Counted from the first letter of the stretch, positions 1-13,158 are shown. The stretch: 64,000 nucleotides of DNA from Misgurnus anguillicaudatus (GCF_027580225.2 NC_073352.2:2110501-2174500); one strand, 5' to 3'. A program made the numbers and translations. Notes: generated by a model from the letters alone, not told the origin.

Positions 1-444
1 TTAGATTGGAATCAATTTGAAACTTAGAGCAATAAGTGTGGTCGAAAGTTAATAACTCTGAAGGCCTTCAGAAAGTCCAGACTTAGAAAGCCCAAAATAC
101 AAAAAAAGCTGTTTGGAGTAATCCAGTGCCACACTGTATCAGTGCCGGCCTATCTTCCCAGCTTCTCTTTTTTTGCAATTGATGCATGCTAATCATCCTC
201 AAAAAAAGAGAAGAGTGATATCGATGGTGAGTCTGAAAAATATACTCCTCTACCAAGTTTGAAGCTGCCTTGAAGACATTAAGGAAAAATAAAGTCAACA
301 CTGTTATACTATAATAGCTAATTGGCTAGTTGGTGATCATTGCTAATCATGCCCAAGTCAAAGAAACAAAAGGAAGAAAATGATAGTGAGTCTGAAGTGT
401 TTAATCCTGCTACAAAGAAATCCAAGAGAGATGATGGTGTCAAA
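1..444. other. A/T-rich sequence without recognisable gene
   Basis: No reading frame longer than a few dozen codons looks real. The stretch ends at an (AAT)n microsatellite that marks the tail of the next repeat. Confidence 0.4.
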
Positions 445-835
445 TAATAATAATAATAATAATTTGTTACATTTATATAGCGCTTTCCGGCAGCACTCAA
501 AGCGATTTACATACGAAAGGGGGATTCTCCTCAACCACCACCAATGTGCAGCATCCACCTGGATGATGCGACGGCAGCCATATTGCGCCAGAACACCCAT
601 CACACACCAGCTTATTATTGGAGAGGAGACAGAGTGATATAGCCAATTAGTATGGGGGGATGATTAGTAGGCCAACGGGCAAGTTTGGCCAGGATGCCGG
701 GGCACACCCCTACTCTTTTTCGAAAGACATCCTGGGATTTTTTATGACCACAGAGAGTCAGGACCTTGGTTTAACGTCTCATCCGAAGGACCACACTGAT
801 GGCCATGTGAGAAGGACTATGTGAGATACCTCAGT
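445..835 (-). mobile_element. LINE/SINE-like 3' end with (AAT)n tail
   Basis: An (AAT)n run at about 445-463 is followed by TTATATAGCGCTTTCC, the reverse complement of the 'gcgctatataaa' 3' ends of fish L2-like retroposons. Downstream lies a conserved stretch (about 530-795: GATGCGACGGCAGCCAT ... GTTTAACGTCTCATCCGAAG) that I recall as a repeat widespread in fish and invertebrates. The orientation implies a minus-strand insertion. Confidence 0.55.
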
Positions 836-1234
836 TGGATTCAACCCAGGAAGAGACTGACAACCGGGTTGTTCTGTACTTGCTGTATGCCGCTCAACTG
901 GGGCACAAGGGGGCTGTGGTGAGGACTGCAGACAGACATTTTCTTCATCCTCCTACACCACGCCCAATCCGTCCCGCTGACCATCTACGTCGACATTGGG
1001 ATCGGAAAGCACAGGCAGATCCTAAATGTCAGCGAACTGGCAGAATGTAAGGGGGAAGACTACTGCACAATACTCAGCCTCTACATCTTCACAGGGGAAG
1101 CTTTACAAGTACCTTTAGAGGCAAATGGAAAGTTGGGTCTCTGAAAAAGCTGCAGAGTAATCCAAGTACCATGCAGCTTTCAAGTGAGTTTTTTCAAGGC
1201 AGATACTGTATTCTGTAGCATGTAATGGCAATTA

Positions 1235-2088
1235 CAGTTTTTTACAGATGCTAGGACACATTTCTCAATACATAGGTCACTTTTGCAAAACTCTTTACAC
1301 AGTTCTCCTAACCAACTTTCAGCTTGGCAAAGCAGTTCATTTCACATTCAAAATGCACTACAACTACCAAAACACTTTATTCAGGTCTCAAATTAACTCA
1401 TTCTTCCAGAACACTAGCAAATGTAGACAGCCGACAAACACACTTTGTCACCCACAAAACAATGACCTAAAAACACTAACAACATGTAGCTTTATACAAT
1501 GTTTTCTTGTGTAAAACAAGGACACATTTCTGTTTATAATTCACTGCAATATATGTTACTGGAATGAATCAGACATGATGCAGAATTCTTCAATATTTTA
1601 TGTAGTTTATTTTTTATTTTTTGCACTGAGTAATTTCAGAACACAAGAATTTGTATACACACCATCCACTGATACAGATACAATAGTAATGCTAATCTAC
1701 TCGGTCTTCCATATTTGGCCAGTTGTTTTTATAGCATTTAATTTATAAGATTTAAAATATATATCATTAAAATATTACTGTAGAAATGTCTTATTCAGTT
1801 TTGTATTATGTTATTGTTTTGAACATAAGTTTAACAGTTTTGAAAACAGTATGTAAGCATGTGCAAATTGGCCTGTATGTATAAAGAGTTTTGGCAGTTG
1901 TTGTGTCTGAGTGAGAAAAGAATTCATGAAATTTGAGAGATGTAGTTATTAAATGCATTTTGTGCCAAAGCAATGATAATTGATCCTCGGTTTATCCCAA
2001 ATAGACTTCTGTTGTGCTCACTGTGTGAAGAGTTTTGCAAAAGTGACCTAAGTATTGAGAAATGTGTCCTAGCATCTGTAAAAAACTG
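1235..2088. mobile_element. Nonautonomous mariner-type element (MITE), copy 1
   Basis: Terminal inverted repeats of about 70 bp start CAGTTTTTTACAGATGC and end GCATCTGTAAAAAACTG, and each end is flanked by TA (1233-1234 and 2089-2090), as for Tc1/mariner. There is no transposase frame. A second copy in the opposite orientation lies at 52390-53515. Confidence 0.8.
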
Positions 2089-2152
2089 TAATGCTGAACA
2101 TAGGTATTGATACATTGTGACTTTGTAATACTATAATTATTTATGTCCTCAG

Positions 2153-2609
2153 AAAACTTGGTGATCAATGGTCTGTGGAGCCAGATGTGGTGGAGGACAT
2201 CGAGACATTAGATGTGTAATGTATGGCCAGGCTCGCGAAAAATCTGTGAACAACGTGCGCAGCATCATGCTGAAAAGAATGATTGGAGAGGATGAGACGC
2301 TTACCACCAGATCAAAGGTGGATCTGTCCGGGCTCCCGCCCTGCAGAGACAACCTGGTCCCACACATCAACTGTGTCAACCACCGTCTGGCCATCTACAA
2401 GAGAGCAGCCACACCGATATTCTGGTGTCCCAAGCCCCATGATCCTGGCCAAGGCTGGGAAAAGACTGAAGGGTACTCTGGAACCAGTGTGGTCTTGTGG
2501 ACCTATCCTCCCCACTTCACTCACTGGTTTGCTTGAGGAAACAGTTGAGGAGATGGATGGAGATGGTGAAGACGACGAGGAGCAAGAGATCGATTATGAA
2601 GACCTGGGC
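2153..2609 (+). pseudogene. Decayed TE-like protein exon with acidic tail
   Basis: A splice-acceptor-like TATGTCCTCAG precedes a frame reading KLGDQWSVEPDVVEDIETL. It resumes in another frame with SVNNVRSIMLKRMIGEDETL, LPPCRDNLVPHINCVNHRL and KPHDPGQGW, then shifts again near 2473 to LEPVWSCGPILP and the acidic EEMDGDGEDDEEQEIDYEDL. The LPP...L..H..RVNHR..I layout before a GW and an acidic end resembles C-termini of TE-linked uncharacterised fish proteins that I recall; I cannot name the family. At least two frameshifts make it a pseudogene. It is cut at 2609 by a MITE. Confidence 0.5.
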
Positions 2610-2995
2610 TGTTTCTCAATTCCAAGAACGCAAAGAACGGACTTGCGTCCTTGTGGAGATTGAACTTGCCAGGCGACCTTGGAAGAACGAACTCAGAAGG
2701 TCGCGAGAACACAGAACGCACTTATGAGAATTGAGATATGTGCGATCTTCCTGTTGGTCACCTGACATCCGCCATTGTTTTGCCTCAATGACTTCTGGGG
2801 CGTAAAGCGATTTCAGCGCGCAAGTCTGCACTCGATGCATCCTCGATATCAAGAACACATCCGGGTATTTTCATGCGTCCTCTGTACTTGCGTTCTTGAG
2901 AATTGGAATGAACTTCGACTGTTAATGATGACGTAGAGCGAGGACACGAGAACACAAGATCGCTGAAGAACGCATATTGAGAAACAGCCCTGCTG
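2610..2995. mobile_element. MITE with GGCTGTTTCTCAAT termini, copy 1
   Basis: Inverted ends GGCTGTTTCTCAATTCC and TTGAGAAACAGCC are flanked on both sides by CTG (3-bp TSD). A shorter, diverged copy in inverse orientation lies at 54300-54540. It inserted at the end of the decayed TE reading frame. Boundaries are accurate to within a few bases. Confidence 0.65.
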
Positions 2996-4937
2996 TATGA
3001 TGAATAGACTTCATTGCCCTTGACCTTTTGACCTTTGAATAGAATCACTTTTTTCTATTTCAGTTTATTCTAATGGGGATTTGTTATACCCTATATATAC
3101 ACATATTTGACTATATGAGTGGTTTTCTCTTTTGTTTCTATAAATATAATACCAAAATAACGGTTTGAATAGTAACTCCTTATTATGGAAGATGTTCAGT
3201 TGGACCAACATGTGACAATATTTCAAGTAGGGATCATCAACATCTGCTTCTTAGACATCCTAAAGACTGTAAAAATACAAAAGTTAGAAAACATATATCA
3301 ATAGGGTCCATAGGGGAGAAGTTCCACTGATCCAAGGTCACAGATTTTTTTAAATTATTTGTGTTTATTTTAGTTTTAATGCACCATACATCATCTAATC
3401 ATGACAATCCTCATATCTATCAATTCCTTATGCAAATATTAAGAGAAAATGGGGTGGATTGTGTCTGTAGGATGTATTGTTCAGATTCTATGTATATTTA
3501 AAGTTTACATTTTCACAGCCGAATATCAAGCACGGTCACAAAAGATGGTACAAAAAATCACATATGGGACAATAATTTGCATGGGGAACATCAAAATTCC
3601 TTTACTAGACACCTTAAGGACTACAAAAAACTAGGTTAAAAAAATATACCTTTCGGGTGCAGGTGAACCCCCCCTTCCTACCAGACTAATAAACACATGG
3701 CATATTTGTTATACAAGACAACCGAGAAAATAATATATTACTTTTTGCTAGCCCTATTAAAATTTTTGTTAATGACGGTTAATTGTCTGTTTTATTGCTT
3801 TGACATTTAATTCTTTTTAATTTTTTTGTTTGTTCATGAAATAATTTTCGCACATTGTTGTGATTATTTAAATTAAATATTTTGCAAGGTTAACCTGGTA
3901 GTAAATATTAATACACATAACACATATATAAACGTAATTATTTAATGAATATATCTTTCAAAAACTGAAAATTCTTCATGAGAAATAAACACAATAAAGT
4001 ATCTGAAAAATAACTGAAAATAAAAATGCAATAAAAATAAGCAGACTATACCAGAACAGGTCTTAAATGGAGGCCAATCCTACTAAGGTCACATTAGTAC
4101 TGTCTGTAGTGGCTGCAAAAAAATCTATTCCTTACAGATCCAGATCATTCTTTACTTCATTTGGAATTGCTGTTCTGGAAATGAAAGTTTTACATGGCAG
4201 TTCATTCTGCCTACCAAAGTTTTGTATCATTTCTTTAAATGCAGTTTTTTTCCCACTGTATTGAATGGCTATGGCTTTGCAATGTATTGCATTAGACTGT
4301 CATTTAAAGAGCGCCATCTGATACTGTCTCGTTTCACATGCTGCAGCTCCCCATGTGTTTTTTAAAGAGATGTGCAATCATCGTGGTGATCTGAAATCAT
4401 CGCGATGAGATCAATCAATCTCGATAAGACAATTATATATGATCATTGTGACAGTCCTACTGACTATTTAATCATAGTTCGATTCCTTAATTTAGCTGCA
4501 AGCAGCATTGATCAGGCTCAGCCACCTGTGCCACTACCACCCTGTGGCTAGGATAGCAGCGAATGGTAGGCAATATGCATTTAAGCAGGTAAATATATAA
4601 AATGACGATCAAATGTCATTTATATGTGCAACATTTCCTTTTGTCAGCCTGTGACGCTATGACTTAGTGAGAATATTCCTGTTTAGTCCAGCATTCTTAT
4701 CAAACATGTCAAGTTTGGGGCAGATTAGACATTGGCTGCTTCTCAATTCTTATTTGTGCAACCTTGTTTCCTTTCCTCGCTCCGCGAAGATAGATGAGAT
4801 GAAGCATTAAGTGAAATGGCATATCCTCATTCCTCGCTCTCTGTATAAAGTTCATTATCTATTATCAATTGCATTAAAAACACCAAATATTTAACAAAAA
4901 ACAAAAAATTAATACACACATTGAGTTAGAGTTCATA
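2996..4937. other. A/T-rich interval without gene
   Basis: There are only short accidental frames and probable old repeat fragments. A Cys/Lys-rich frame at 4067-4264 has no family signature. Nothing here can be assigned. Confidence 0.4.
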
Positions 4938-6268
4938 GCCTTAGGTCCGTGTACTTTTTCGTTCATTCATTATTCTATTTCGGAATGAAAGATGAAATTT
5001 AAAAAAGTGTGCAGCTTGGTTTTTTGTTTAAAGGAAAAAAAGCAGAAATGGCTGTTTTTTGTTTTCCAAATGTATTGTTGTCATCAAGTGGTGGTGTTGG
5101 AAAATCGGACGACATTCGGTCCCTGTACGTTTTATTCATTTGATATCCTATCTGAAATCAAGTAAAGAGAAATCGGCTCGTGTTTTCCTTTCGTTTCTTT
5201 TCATTTAGTTTAACAAATGAAAAATGAGATTACGGCTCGATTTTTCATTTGTGGTTTACAAATCAGTTCATGAGTTCTATTTCATTTAAGCCTCTGGTCG
5301 TCGCAAAAACGCCCCCCTCCATCTGATTGGCCAAACCGCACCCTGGCTTTCTTGTGTCAGGCAGAATAAGAGTCCTTCAAGTAACTCCCCATGATATTTG
5401 ATGCAGAAATATATTTCGGAACACATAATTAATGCTGCTGCGAAACTTTGCCTCTAATATACAACATTTGAGAGATCAGTATACTGACACAGAGTTTGAG
5501 ATTGTATAATTTTTTATTTTTGTGTGGATAATTTTTGTAGTAGCTCTTTACCTATCCCAGTGATAAATTACCCACTGGATGGAAAATTATTTGACGTAAA
5601 AATCATTGTAATGTTAATATTAAATATGTTAAAATGTTGATTTTTATGTCAAGTACTAGTGTAAAATATTACAATATATCACACTTGTACCTAATAGCCT
5701 ACACAACCTCGGTGTGCACGTGTCACAACTGAATGAATAATAATAATAATAAAGTTAAAAAGTCGGACTGTAAGCGTGTGTAAAAAATAGCTTTGTATGT
5801 TTGTAATATTTCTGCAGTAATTTTGGTCGCTATATAAGCAAGGCGTGTACCCAATCTAGAAATCACAAAGGGGGTTGACATAATGACGTGTAGAATTTTT
5901 TTTTCTAATTCCTGCAGTATGTTGTTAAGTAAGTAAAGTTCAAACAGGGTATGAGCATTCATAAACACTTTTGTGAGGATATCTTAATTCTCAAAACAAG
6001 CTTATTTGCATCTTTGTGAAATTTAAATCAAATGTTTGTACATCATTTTCTATCGCATCGACTGACATGCATCTGTCTGCACCTATGCATCTTAGTTATT
6101 TAATTGTTCCGCACTTGTTAAAGGAATAAAATTATCATGAAAATGGCCTAGATGAAAAACAACTGAACATTCTAATAAAAACACAATTTATTTCATATTT
6201 AATGAATTTATTTAATATTTTCAATGTGTTTATACGTTTTTTAAAGACAGTCTCCCTTTGAAATCTTG

Positions 6269-7651
6269 CACTGTAAAAAAATATTCAGTGGCTTTGTAAA
6301 CATAACAAAAATAAATTAATAAAGTATCTTAATAAAATGTATTAATGTTTTTTTAGTTGGACAAACCGAAATAAATGACTAAAAACTGAACAGATATGTT
6401 TGTGTAAAATGTATATTATTGTGGTGTATTCATCAAATAAAATGGATATCCTTAATATTTCTTGTACATTTTAATCAATATATTTGAGAATATCACACTT
6501 ACATATTTAAGCTTTTAAAACTGTAATAATTGCTCATTTCAAATTAATATTATTTGTATTTAACATCAACTTCAAAAATTTAGTACATTTCACGCCTAAC
6601 TTTAACTATGATTTACTTGATATTTTTGATGAAACATTTTTACATTGTATTATTTGAGTGAATGTAGGCAAAAAAATTAAATAGATCACATTAATTTAAA
6701 AATCAGAGAGCCAACGGTTTTTAATCAGCAGCAGAAGAATTTGCGCCTTTTGCGGACAACAAACACCTCAGAAACGCCTCAAAAATCCTGGTAAGTGTTG
6801 AGTTTATGAATATTTACATTAACAGTATTTACTTTGTTAATGAAATATTGTCTGTGTTCTTGTGTAAACAACTTTATTTAATTTGAATACTGTCGGAGTC
6901 TGTCATGTTATGGGTACACTAACAGCTTTCTGTGCACATAGGCTGCTAGAATAATCGTGACTATTTTTATTTTACATATTTATTCAGGTCACCAAAATGT
7001 TAATACAACTTTGCCACTTGAAATGTGTGTAAAATAATCAATTTCTGATCGTTTTATTACTGCACAATGTGGCTGTATGCGTAGAAAAACACACCGCATG
7101 GGGTGTAGGACAAACAACTCCAATGCAGGTATCTCAGTTGAGTTTCGCATTCAATAGCGTGAGCAGTCATACAGAGTCTACTCCCTACCTGGAATTTGAG
7201 AGACGTCTCAGAGTTTATCAGCTCATTGTTTTTGAAACTTCACTGTTTGTCATTTTGAATGTACATTAATGTCATGTGTTTTACTTGTCATATTTGACAA
7301 ACAAATCTTCAATAAAATAACTGGAAAATTGCATTGTTTATCATTGATAATTGATGGTTCAGTATGAAATAAATCCACTTTACATTAATTAAGTAAATAC
7401 AACTATTTTTTAGTTATATAATATTCACAAAAATTTCAGCTACATCAACTTTACATTTGTAATTATATTTACTCTTTTTTTGTGTGGAATTCACTAATCA
7501 TGACTATTACTTTTCTTTAGGATTTTTGATTAGATCTACTCAATTTTATTTGAGACAGGAAATAAATTTAATTATTGAAATATACTAGACTTACAGCTTT
7601 AAAATGTATTCAATATTTTAAGTGTAGATCATAGTAAAAGTTTTTACAGTG
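6269..7651. mobile_element. CACTG-ended nonautonomous element nested in the long-TIR transposon
   Basis: It begins CACTGTAAAAAAATATTC and ends GTTTTTACAGTG, with TG directly outside both ends. The terminal motif and 2-bp repeat are shared with the palindromic element at 62322-62764, so this is probably one superfamily (CACTA/EnSpm-like by terminal bases). An exon-like segment ending in AATCCTG/GTAAGTG at 6786 and a 66-codon frame at 7069-7269 are unassigned. Confidence 0.55.
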
Positions 7652-7899
7652 TGCCATGTCCATCTTAGCAGACATATACCAATACTATAATTTAAACAGA
7701 TCAATGCTATATGGTAACAGATGGCATGCATTGTTTATGAAGTAATTATGAAATCCTTAATAACATATTTTACCTGGCCCACTTATTCAGCTCACATATC
7801 TTTCATATATTTCATAAAATATCAAAACTGCAAGTGGGAGATACTACAGACATTGTAAATTTTGTTAGTGATTTTATAGTATGTAAAATCACTTTCCAT

Positions 7900-8345
7900 T
7901 AGGGATGCACCGATAGTATTTTTTGGGGCCGATACCGATACCGATTTAAACAGACAACTTCTGGCCGATACCGATATTAAACACTTGTATACAATACTAT
8001 ACAGTTGGTCTATTAGCTAGTTTATTTCTGCATCAAATTATTTTTACTGAACATGGATTGGATCTAATTAACATTCAACTGACCAACATAATAAGAAAGG
8101 CACAAATTAAGCTAAAACAAATATAATAGGACAGCATGACAACCTTCAAAGGTGGTTTTAGCAATCAGCATTTATTTTATTAACAACGTTAACTCATTTT
8201 TTACATATAATGGATTTCTTTATGCAGTTAATTAATAAACAATCGATATCGGGCTTTCTCGTGCTATTGCCGATATGCCGATGGTTTCAAATTAATCTAA
8301 AATCGGCCGATAAATATCGGCGGCCGATACATCGCTGCATCACTA
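7900..8345. mobile_element. hAT-type MITE with perfect 8-bp TSD
   Basis: TIRs TAGGGATGCACCGATA and the reciprocal end (…CTGCATCACTA) are flanked by CTTTCCAT at 7892-7899 and 8346-8353. The 446-bp element is rich in CGATA motifs and carries no transposase. It sits exactly at the inner end of the right TIR of the host element. Confidence 0.88.
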
Positions 8346-9031
8346 CTTTCCATCCAGTGGGTAATAAAGTAACGTTACTTTTGCATTTATCAACACGAAA
8401 AGGTAGACCTACTACAACAAGAATGATAAAATGCTCTTAACAAACTCAAACTCTGTGTCAGTATACTGTGCTTGCGATCTTTCAAGTGTTGTATATTAGA
8501 GGCAAAGCTTCGCAGCAGCATTAATTATGTGTTCCGAAATAAATTTCTGCATCAAATCTCATGGGGAGTTATCAGTGAGCCCTGCTTCACGTCGCAAACT
8601 TGTGTGACTCTTATTCTGCCTGACACAAGAAAGCCGGATTGGCCAATCAGATGAAGGGGGCGTTTTAGCGACGACCAGAGGCTTAAATGAAATATAGAAC
8701 TCATGAACTGATTGTAAACCACAAATGAAAAATCGAGCCGTAATCTCATTTTCCATTTGTTAAACTAAATGGAAAAACGAAAAAACGAGCCGATTTCCAA
8801 TTTCTCTTTACTTGATTTCAGAATTAGTAAAACATACCCTGAATCTTACCGAAATGTCGTCCGATTTTCTAATACTATTATTTGATGGCAACAATACATT
8901 TGGAAAACAAAATACAGCCATTTCTGCTTTTTTTCTTTTAAACAAAAAAACAAGCTGCACCCTTTTTTAAATTTCATCTTTCATTCCGAAATAGAATAAT
9001 GAATGAACGAAAAAGTACACAGACCGCCTTA

Positions 9032-11760
9032 CTATATAAAAAAGACTTTTTATATCTTAAAAGTGCTATAAAATAAATATGTGTGTCTATACCACTGATC
9101 ATTTATGTAGATCATCTATAAATAAATATTAAGTGTATTGTCTGAGGCAATAAAGCTTGATCGAGCTTAGGAGTCAGGATAGTAATAATAAATAGTGTTA
9201 CAGTAACACTTTTAGGTATTGTAGTCTGTTTTAGAAAAAAAGCTCCTTATACTGCTGACAAGAAATGCACAGCAATTACAATAATGCTTGCAGCCCTGTT
9301 TAGATAGGCCCGAAAGAGATTTCGGCCTGGGTACAGTTTTTTTTAGTAATTGTGAACACATGTTTGTTAAAACTAGTAATATTTCCTAATTAAACTAAGG
9401 CCTAGTCCTGGCTTAAGCTAATCCCTGTCTGAGAAACTACCCCTTTAAAAGCTCTCTATGGAGAATTTCATTACCATAATGTTTGATTCCTGTTCTTTGT
9501 TTCTTGTTGTTTGTTCTAAACTTTGTTTGCATTGGTGAATCTAATACTTTTCTTCACCTACATTTTTTAATGTACTGTAAATGTCACCAAATCAGTATGG
9601 CCCGGTACAGTAATAATTTGAATAATAAATAATTTGCATTGCATATGTGTCGAACACTGCCATCCGCGCTTAGCCGCAGTGAATATATACTTAAAAATCT
9701 GCATTGACATGTACGCGAGCCGATCGCGGAAAAGAAGTATACCCAGTCCACAAGTATGCACAGCTTACACAAAACAATGTTCCGTTGCTGGTCAAATGCA
9801 AAAACCAAAGAACTGCCACACTGGTGAGCTAACATTTCCTTTTATTATTGACAATCTCCTCGGCCACAGCACTCATTTTTACACGTTTTCGTGCTTTTCC
9901 TGTTACATGCGCCTGTTACATGGCGCAACTGTACCCCACAGCAACACTTGTTATTGACTGTTTGCTTGTCAATCACAATGCTCCTTTATAAGGACATATA
10001 ATAGGTTGTTTAAGATCTAGGAATGGCGATGTAATGTAATCCAATGCAGTTTTAGCAATGCATTAACAGTAGGGGTGTCACGATTCTCCATATCCTCGAT
10101 TCGATTACATTTTCAGATGAACATTCCTGTTTGCACCTTGAAACTTGCTTTTATTACCATCAGACGAGATTGTGTCTGGAGCCGTCTGGACGTGACATGG
10201 GGGCGTGGCAGCATCGACGATTCCGTTTTTTAATTCGAAGTTCAAGGTTGTGACTTAATCAGCCCAAAACCCGCCCAAACACCCAAAACATTTTAATCAA
10301 CATCTTGGTTCAATTTGAACAGAATTTAGTTATTTAAACTGCCGCAATTAAAGCACCATACTATAGCTAACGATTAAACACCAGCAGCTAGTACAACAAT
10401 AGGAAAATGACATCTCGTTCACATATACAGCTATGGCCCCTTGCCCACACGCACATTTAGGATAATTTAAATAACAATTTATTAATAACAAATCCAACAA
10501 TGTCTTTTTTATTTATTTATATTACTGATAATAATATACCTGTATTTTACTCCTGATAAACAGATGTGTGAGTGAGAATGAGAGTCACTATAGGCTTACC
10601 TGTAACGTTTTACGCAGAACAATAATAGGCTGTTGGTTGTGTGTTAACTTGCAAGGATGCTGAGGAAGAATCTTTTTTTACATGAACATCTGAACTTTTC
10701 TGAACTATAACTTACAGCCTGGTAGAAGTTCATGGTGCCAGAACTAACTTAATTACAACCGGTTCTGTGCATCTGAAATGCTCCAATAATTCACCCACGG
10801 CATTAACGGATGTAGATACGTTGCTATCCGGAGTCTGTGTTGCACATTTGCAGTGCTATTTTCTGATTTAGATGCATTATCCATTGCTTCAGGCCCGGGT
10901 CACTCTCCCAGTTTCTGTATTTTTTATATATTTTCCAACTTTGACATCTTGATTTCCCGGTGGGACAGAACTGGCTGTCAGGCTGCTTTCACGTGTGATT
11001 GGCTAAACGCAGGCTCATCATCAGCGTGGCGTTAACACAAACACGTGCAGTGGCCATGGGTTTAGTAACGTCACGATGGAATACATGCACACTTGTGTTT
11101 TTTTATAATTACAGTAGCCTACAAAAAACCCGCCCAAATTTTGCACACCCCCCAAGCCAATTTTAAACTGCACAATCAAATTCAAAACCCGCCCAATCTG
11201 GCAACACTGCTCACAGCCAATTCCAAAGCGCAATAGACAATTTCTCAAATTAAGTACATTTCATGACACCTACAGTACAGTAAATGTTGTATCTTATGTT
11301 ATGTTTTCAGTTGTGGTAGGAGTGTGTTATAGCTCTATATCATCATGGCCGTGATTAGGCCAGAAGAGTAATGGTAAACAGAGTAATGTAAAGCAATGTA
11401 ATTTTACTCTTTAAGCTAAGTGCACTCTTTAACCTTTTTAAAAGGATGATGATCACTCTAGTGATGTACGCTGTTCTGTGTTGTCAATGTCAACATTCAG
11501 GTTGGGTTTCAGCCTTAATTTGCTTTTTTAAACAAAGCATCTTATAATGCCATAGCAGCAGCAAGAAGCTACTGGACTACAGAGTCGTTTTCATCCCAAA
11601 ATGGCAGAAGTGTAGGGCTGCTGCTGCTGGTGTTGCAACATTTCACTTCTTATCAGTATACTTTCTTTGCCTTAGTCTTAGTCATCTGTCACTAAAGATT
11701 ACTTGCTGACAAAAAAATAATAATTTTAACATAATTTAGTTTAACTAGAAATGAGTACTT
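9032..11760. other. Mixed TE fragments, no gene
   Basis: It contains the end of a MITE near 9390-9450 (AGGCCTAGTCCTGGC), an orphan hAT-like terminus at about 10074 (TAGGGGTGTCACGATTC), and scraps with 'AACCCGCCCAA' and 'ATCTGGCAACACTG' motifs shared with 44.1 kb. Frames at 9567-9957 and 10853-11248 look accidental. Confidence 0.4.
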
Positions 11761-12060
11761 AAAGGAACAGTATGTAAGAAATTTATATCAATTAATCATA
11801 AAATGGCCCTGATATGTCACTAGACATTGAGAAATCATTTTCATTTAAAATACTTATATCACTGACAACAGTGGTTTGGTCAGGATATTGTCATTTAAAA
11901 AGTGGAGTTGCAGCCCTCAACTGATGTTTATGTTGTTATGTTGTGTATTGGCCACCAGAGGGCTATTTCATAAAACTCGCTTGGAAAAGTGATGATTAAA
12001 GTTACAAACTCGACTTGAATTAACCTAACAAATGAGGCGAGGCTAAAGCGGTTTCAAAAA
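11760..12060. mobile_element. Orphan MITE end starting TTAAAGGAACAGTATG
   Basis: AAAGGAACAGTATGTAAG resembles the terminus of a common cyprinid TTAA-type MITE. I do not find its partner terminus, so it is likely truncated by the neighbouring hAT-like copy. Confidence 0.4.
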
Positions 12061-12099
12061 AGGTAAATGAAGCTTACGCAATCCAACTAAGTTGGCTTC

Positions 12100-12945
12100 A
12101 TTTTGCGTGCAGTGTGCGTTGAGTGTGCGTTCACATGCTCTTTGTTTCTCAATGAATTGGGTGCGATGCGAAGCAAGCTCAGTGTCACATTGTATCCTTT
12201 CATGTTTCTGAACTTGAGCAGAGTTTTACCATTAACGTTAGAGGCCTTTCTTCACTGAGAGGACCCGTACAGTTCCGGGTTTATATTTGAAATGTCAGTC
12301 TGGTCCGGGTCGGTCCTAGTTTATTACTTTGGGTCCCAAGTATGATTAATGTGTGTAAAACCAGAGTCGATCGAAGAACGGCCGTGAGCGCTACCGCGCT
12401 AAAGCTCGAGTGCAGTTTCAGCGTGCCTCCGGTTTCTATGGTGATAACAACCGTCATCGGGACAGCAAGTAGACTTTTAAATCTTAAATAATGAGTGGAT
12501 TAAGCTATTTTAATCGGCAAAAGAGAAATAGAAAGCAGAAGCAGTAAAAGTGCCTATCTAATAGAAATTATTACCATTATAACATCAGTCACATAATCTA
12601 TAAACCTGCACTGTCTATTAATATACTGTACATAGTATAGTATTATATTGAGTTTGATAAAAGGGGTCTAATTGCTTCATATATCAGTGCAAAAACAGTA
12701 AGTGTTTTTGTGGTGCTTTGACAAACAGTGTCAGCTTTGTTTATGGCAAAGAAAGTTTGGGGTGGTTAGATTAATGAACTATAATGTGAAATTAATATTA
12801 ATGTTCAATAATTCAAAGTATTGTGTTGTGTCACACATTATTAGTTCTGTGTCACATGTATAGTAGACCATTTTTTGTCGGTGGATTATAATGATTGCCC
12901 TTTTCACCAGCTACCACCACAAGTAAATTTCAGATCTGTGGGAAA
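12100..12945 (-). mobile_element. hAT-like element copy A (truncated, reverse)
   Basis: This is the reverse-oriented relative of the copies at 16.9-18.1 kb and 20.0-22.1 kb. All three share ACAGATCTGAAATTTACTTG, a 'CATTATAATCC..CGAC' segment, GAGTGGATTAAGC and AAAGCTCGAGTGCA. The right end (12930-12945) is a decayed TGGGAAACA terminus; no intact TSD is seen. Confidence 0.65.
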
Positions 12946-13079
12946 CATACATTTTGCATCCTCCAAATCTTCCTTCCTTCCCAATTTTTTGTTGATGCAT
13001 TTTAATTAAATATAATAAATATGTATTTAAAAAATATATACAGTTTGCAATTATTTTGTTTTAAATGGGGGCGGGGAAA

Positions 13080-13158
13080 AAAATCGATTCGAATCGTAAA
13101 TCGAGTTTTTTATTAAAAAATCTAAGATTTTTTTTATGGGGACGAATCGCCCAGCCCT
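13080..13158. mobile_element. Orphan hAT-like terminus (reverse complement CAGGGCTGGGCGATTCG)
   Basis: The sequence ends in CGAATCGCCCAGCCCTA, a terminus typical of fish hAT elements, preceded by AATCGATTCGAATCG repeats. No partner end is found nearby. Confidence 0.45.

Larger units (their letters stand above)
4944..9025. mobile_element. Long-TIR DNA transposon (4.1 kb), host of two nested insertions
   Basis: The ends are inverted: GGTCCGTGTACTTTTTCG on the left and its near reverse complement on the right, with a perfect 6-bp TSD GCCTTA (4938-4943 and 9026-9031). The TIRs extend for roughly 640 bases (4944-5590 against 8346-9025) and stay clearly alignable. The centre (5590-7890) has no intact transposase. 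Nested in it are a CACTG-type element (6269-7651) and a hAT MITE (7900-8345). Without these the element is about 2.2 kb. TSD length and TIR size do not identify a superfamily for me. Confidence 0.85.

Noticed and set aside
445..470. (AAT)n as a stand-alone microsatellite of interest
   Set aside because: It is the tail of a minus-strand retroposon end.
2149..2524. Minus-strand frames opposite the decayed TE exon
   Set aside because: Mirror images of a readable plus-strand protein remnant.
9567..9957. Overlapping frames of 64-107 codons on both strands
   Set aside because: No splice context and no recognisable motif; probably TE DNA with few stops.
10072..13158. One 3-kb hAT element between CACGATTC and GGCGATTCG termini
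   Set aside because: The two termini differ, the flanks share no TSD, and other element ends lie in between.
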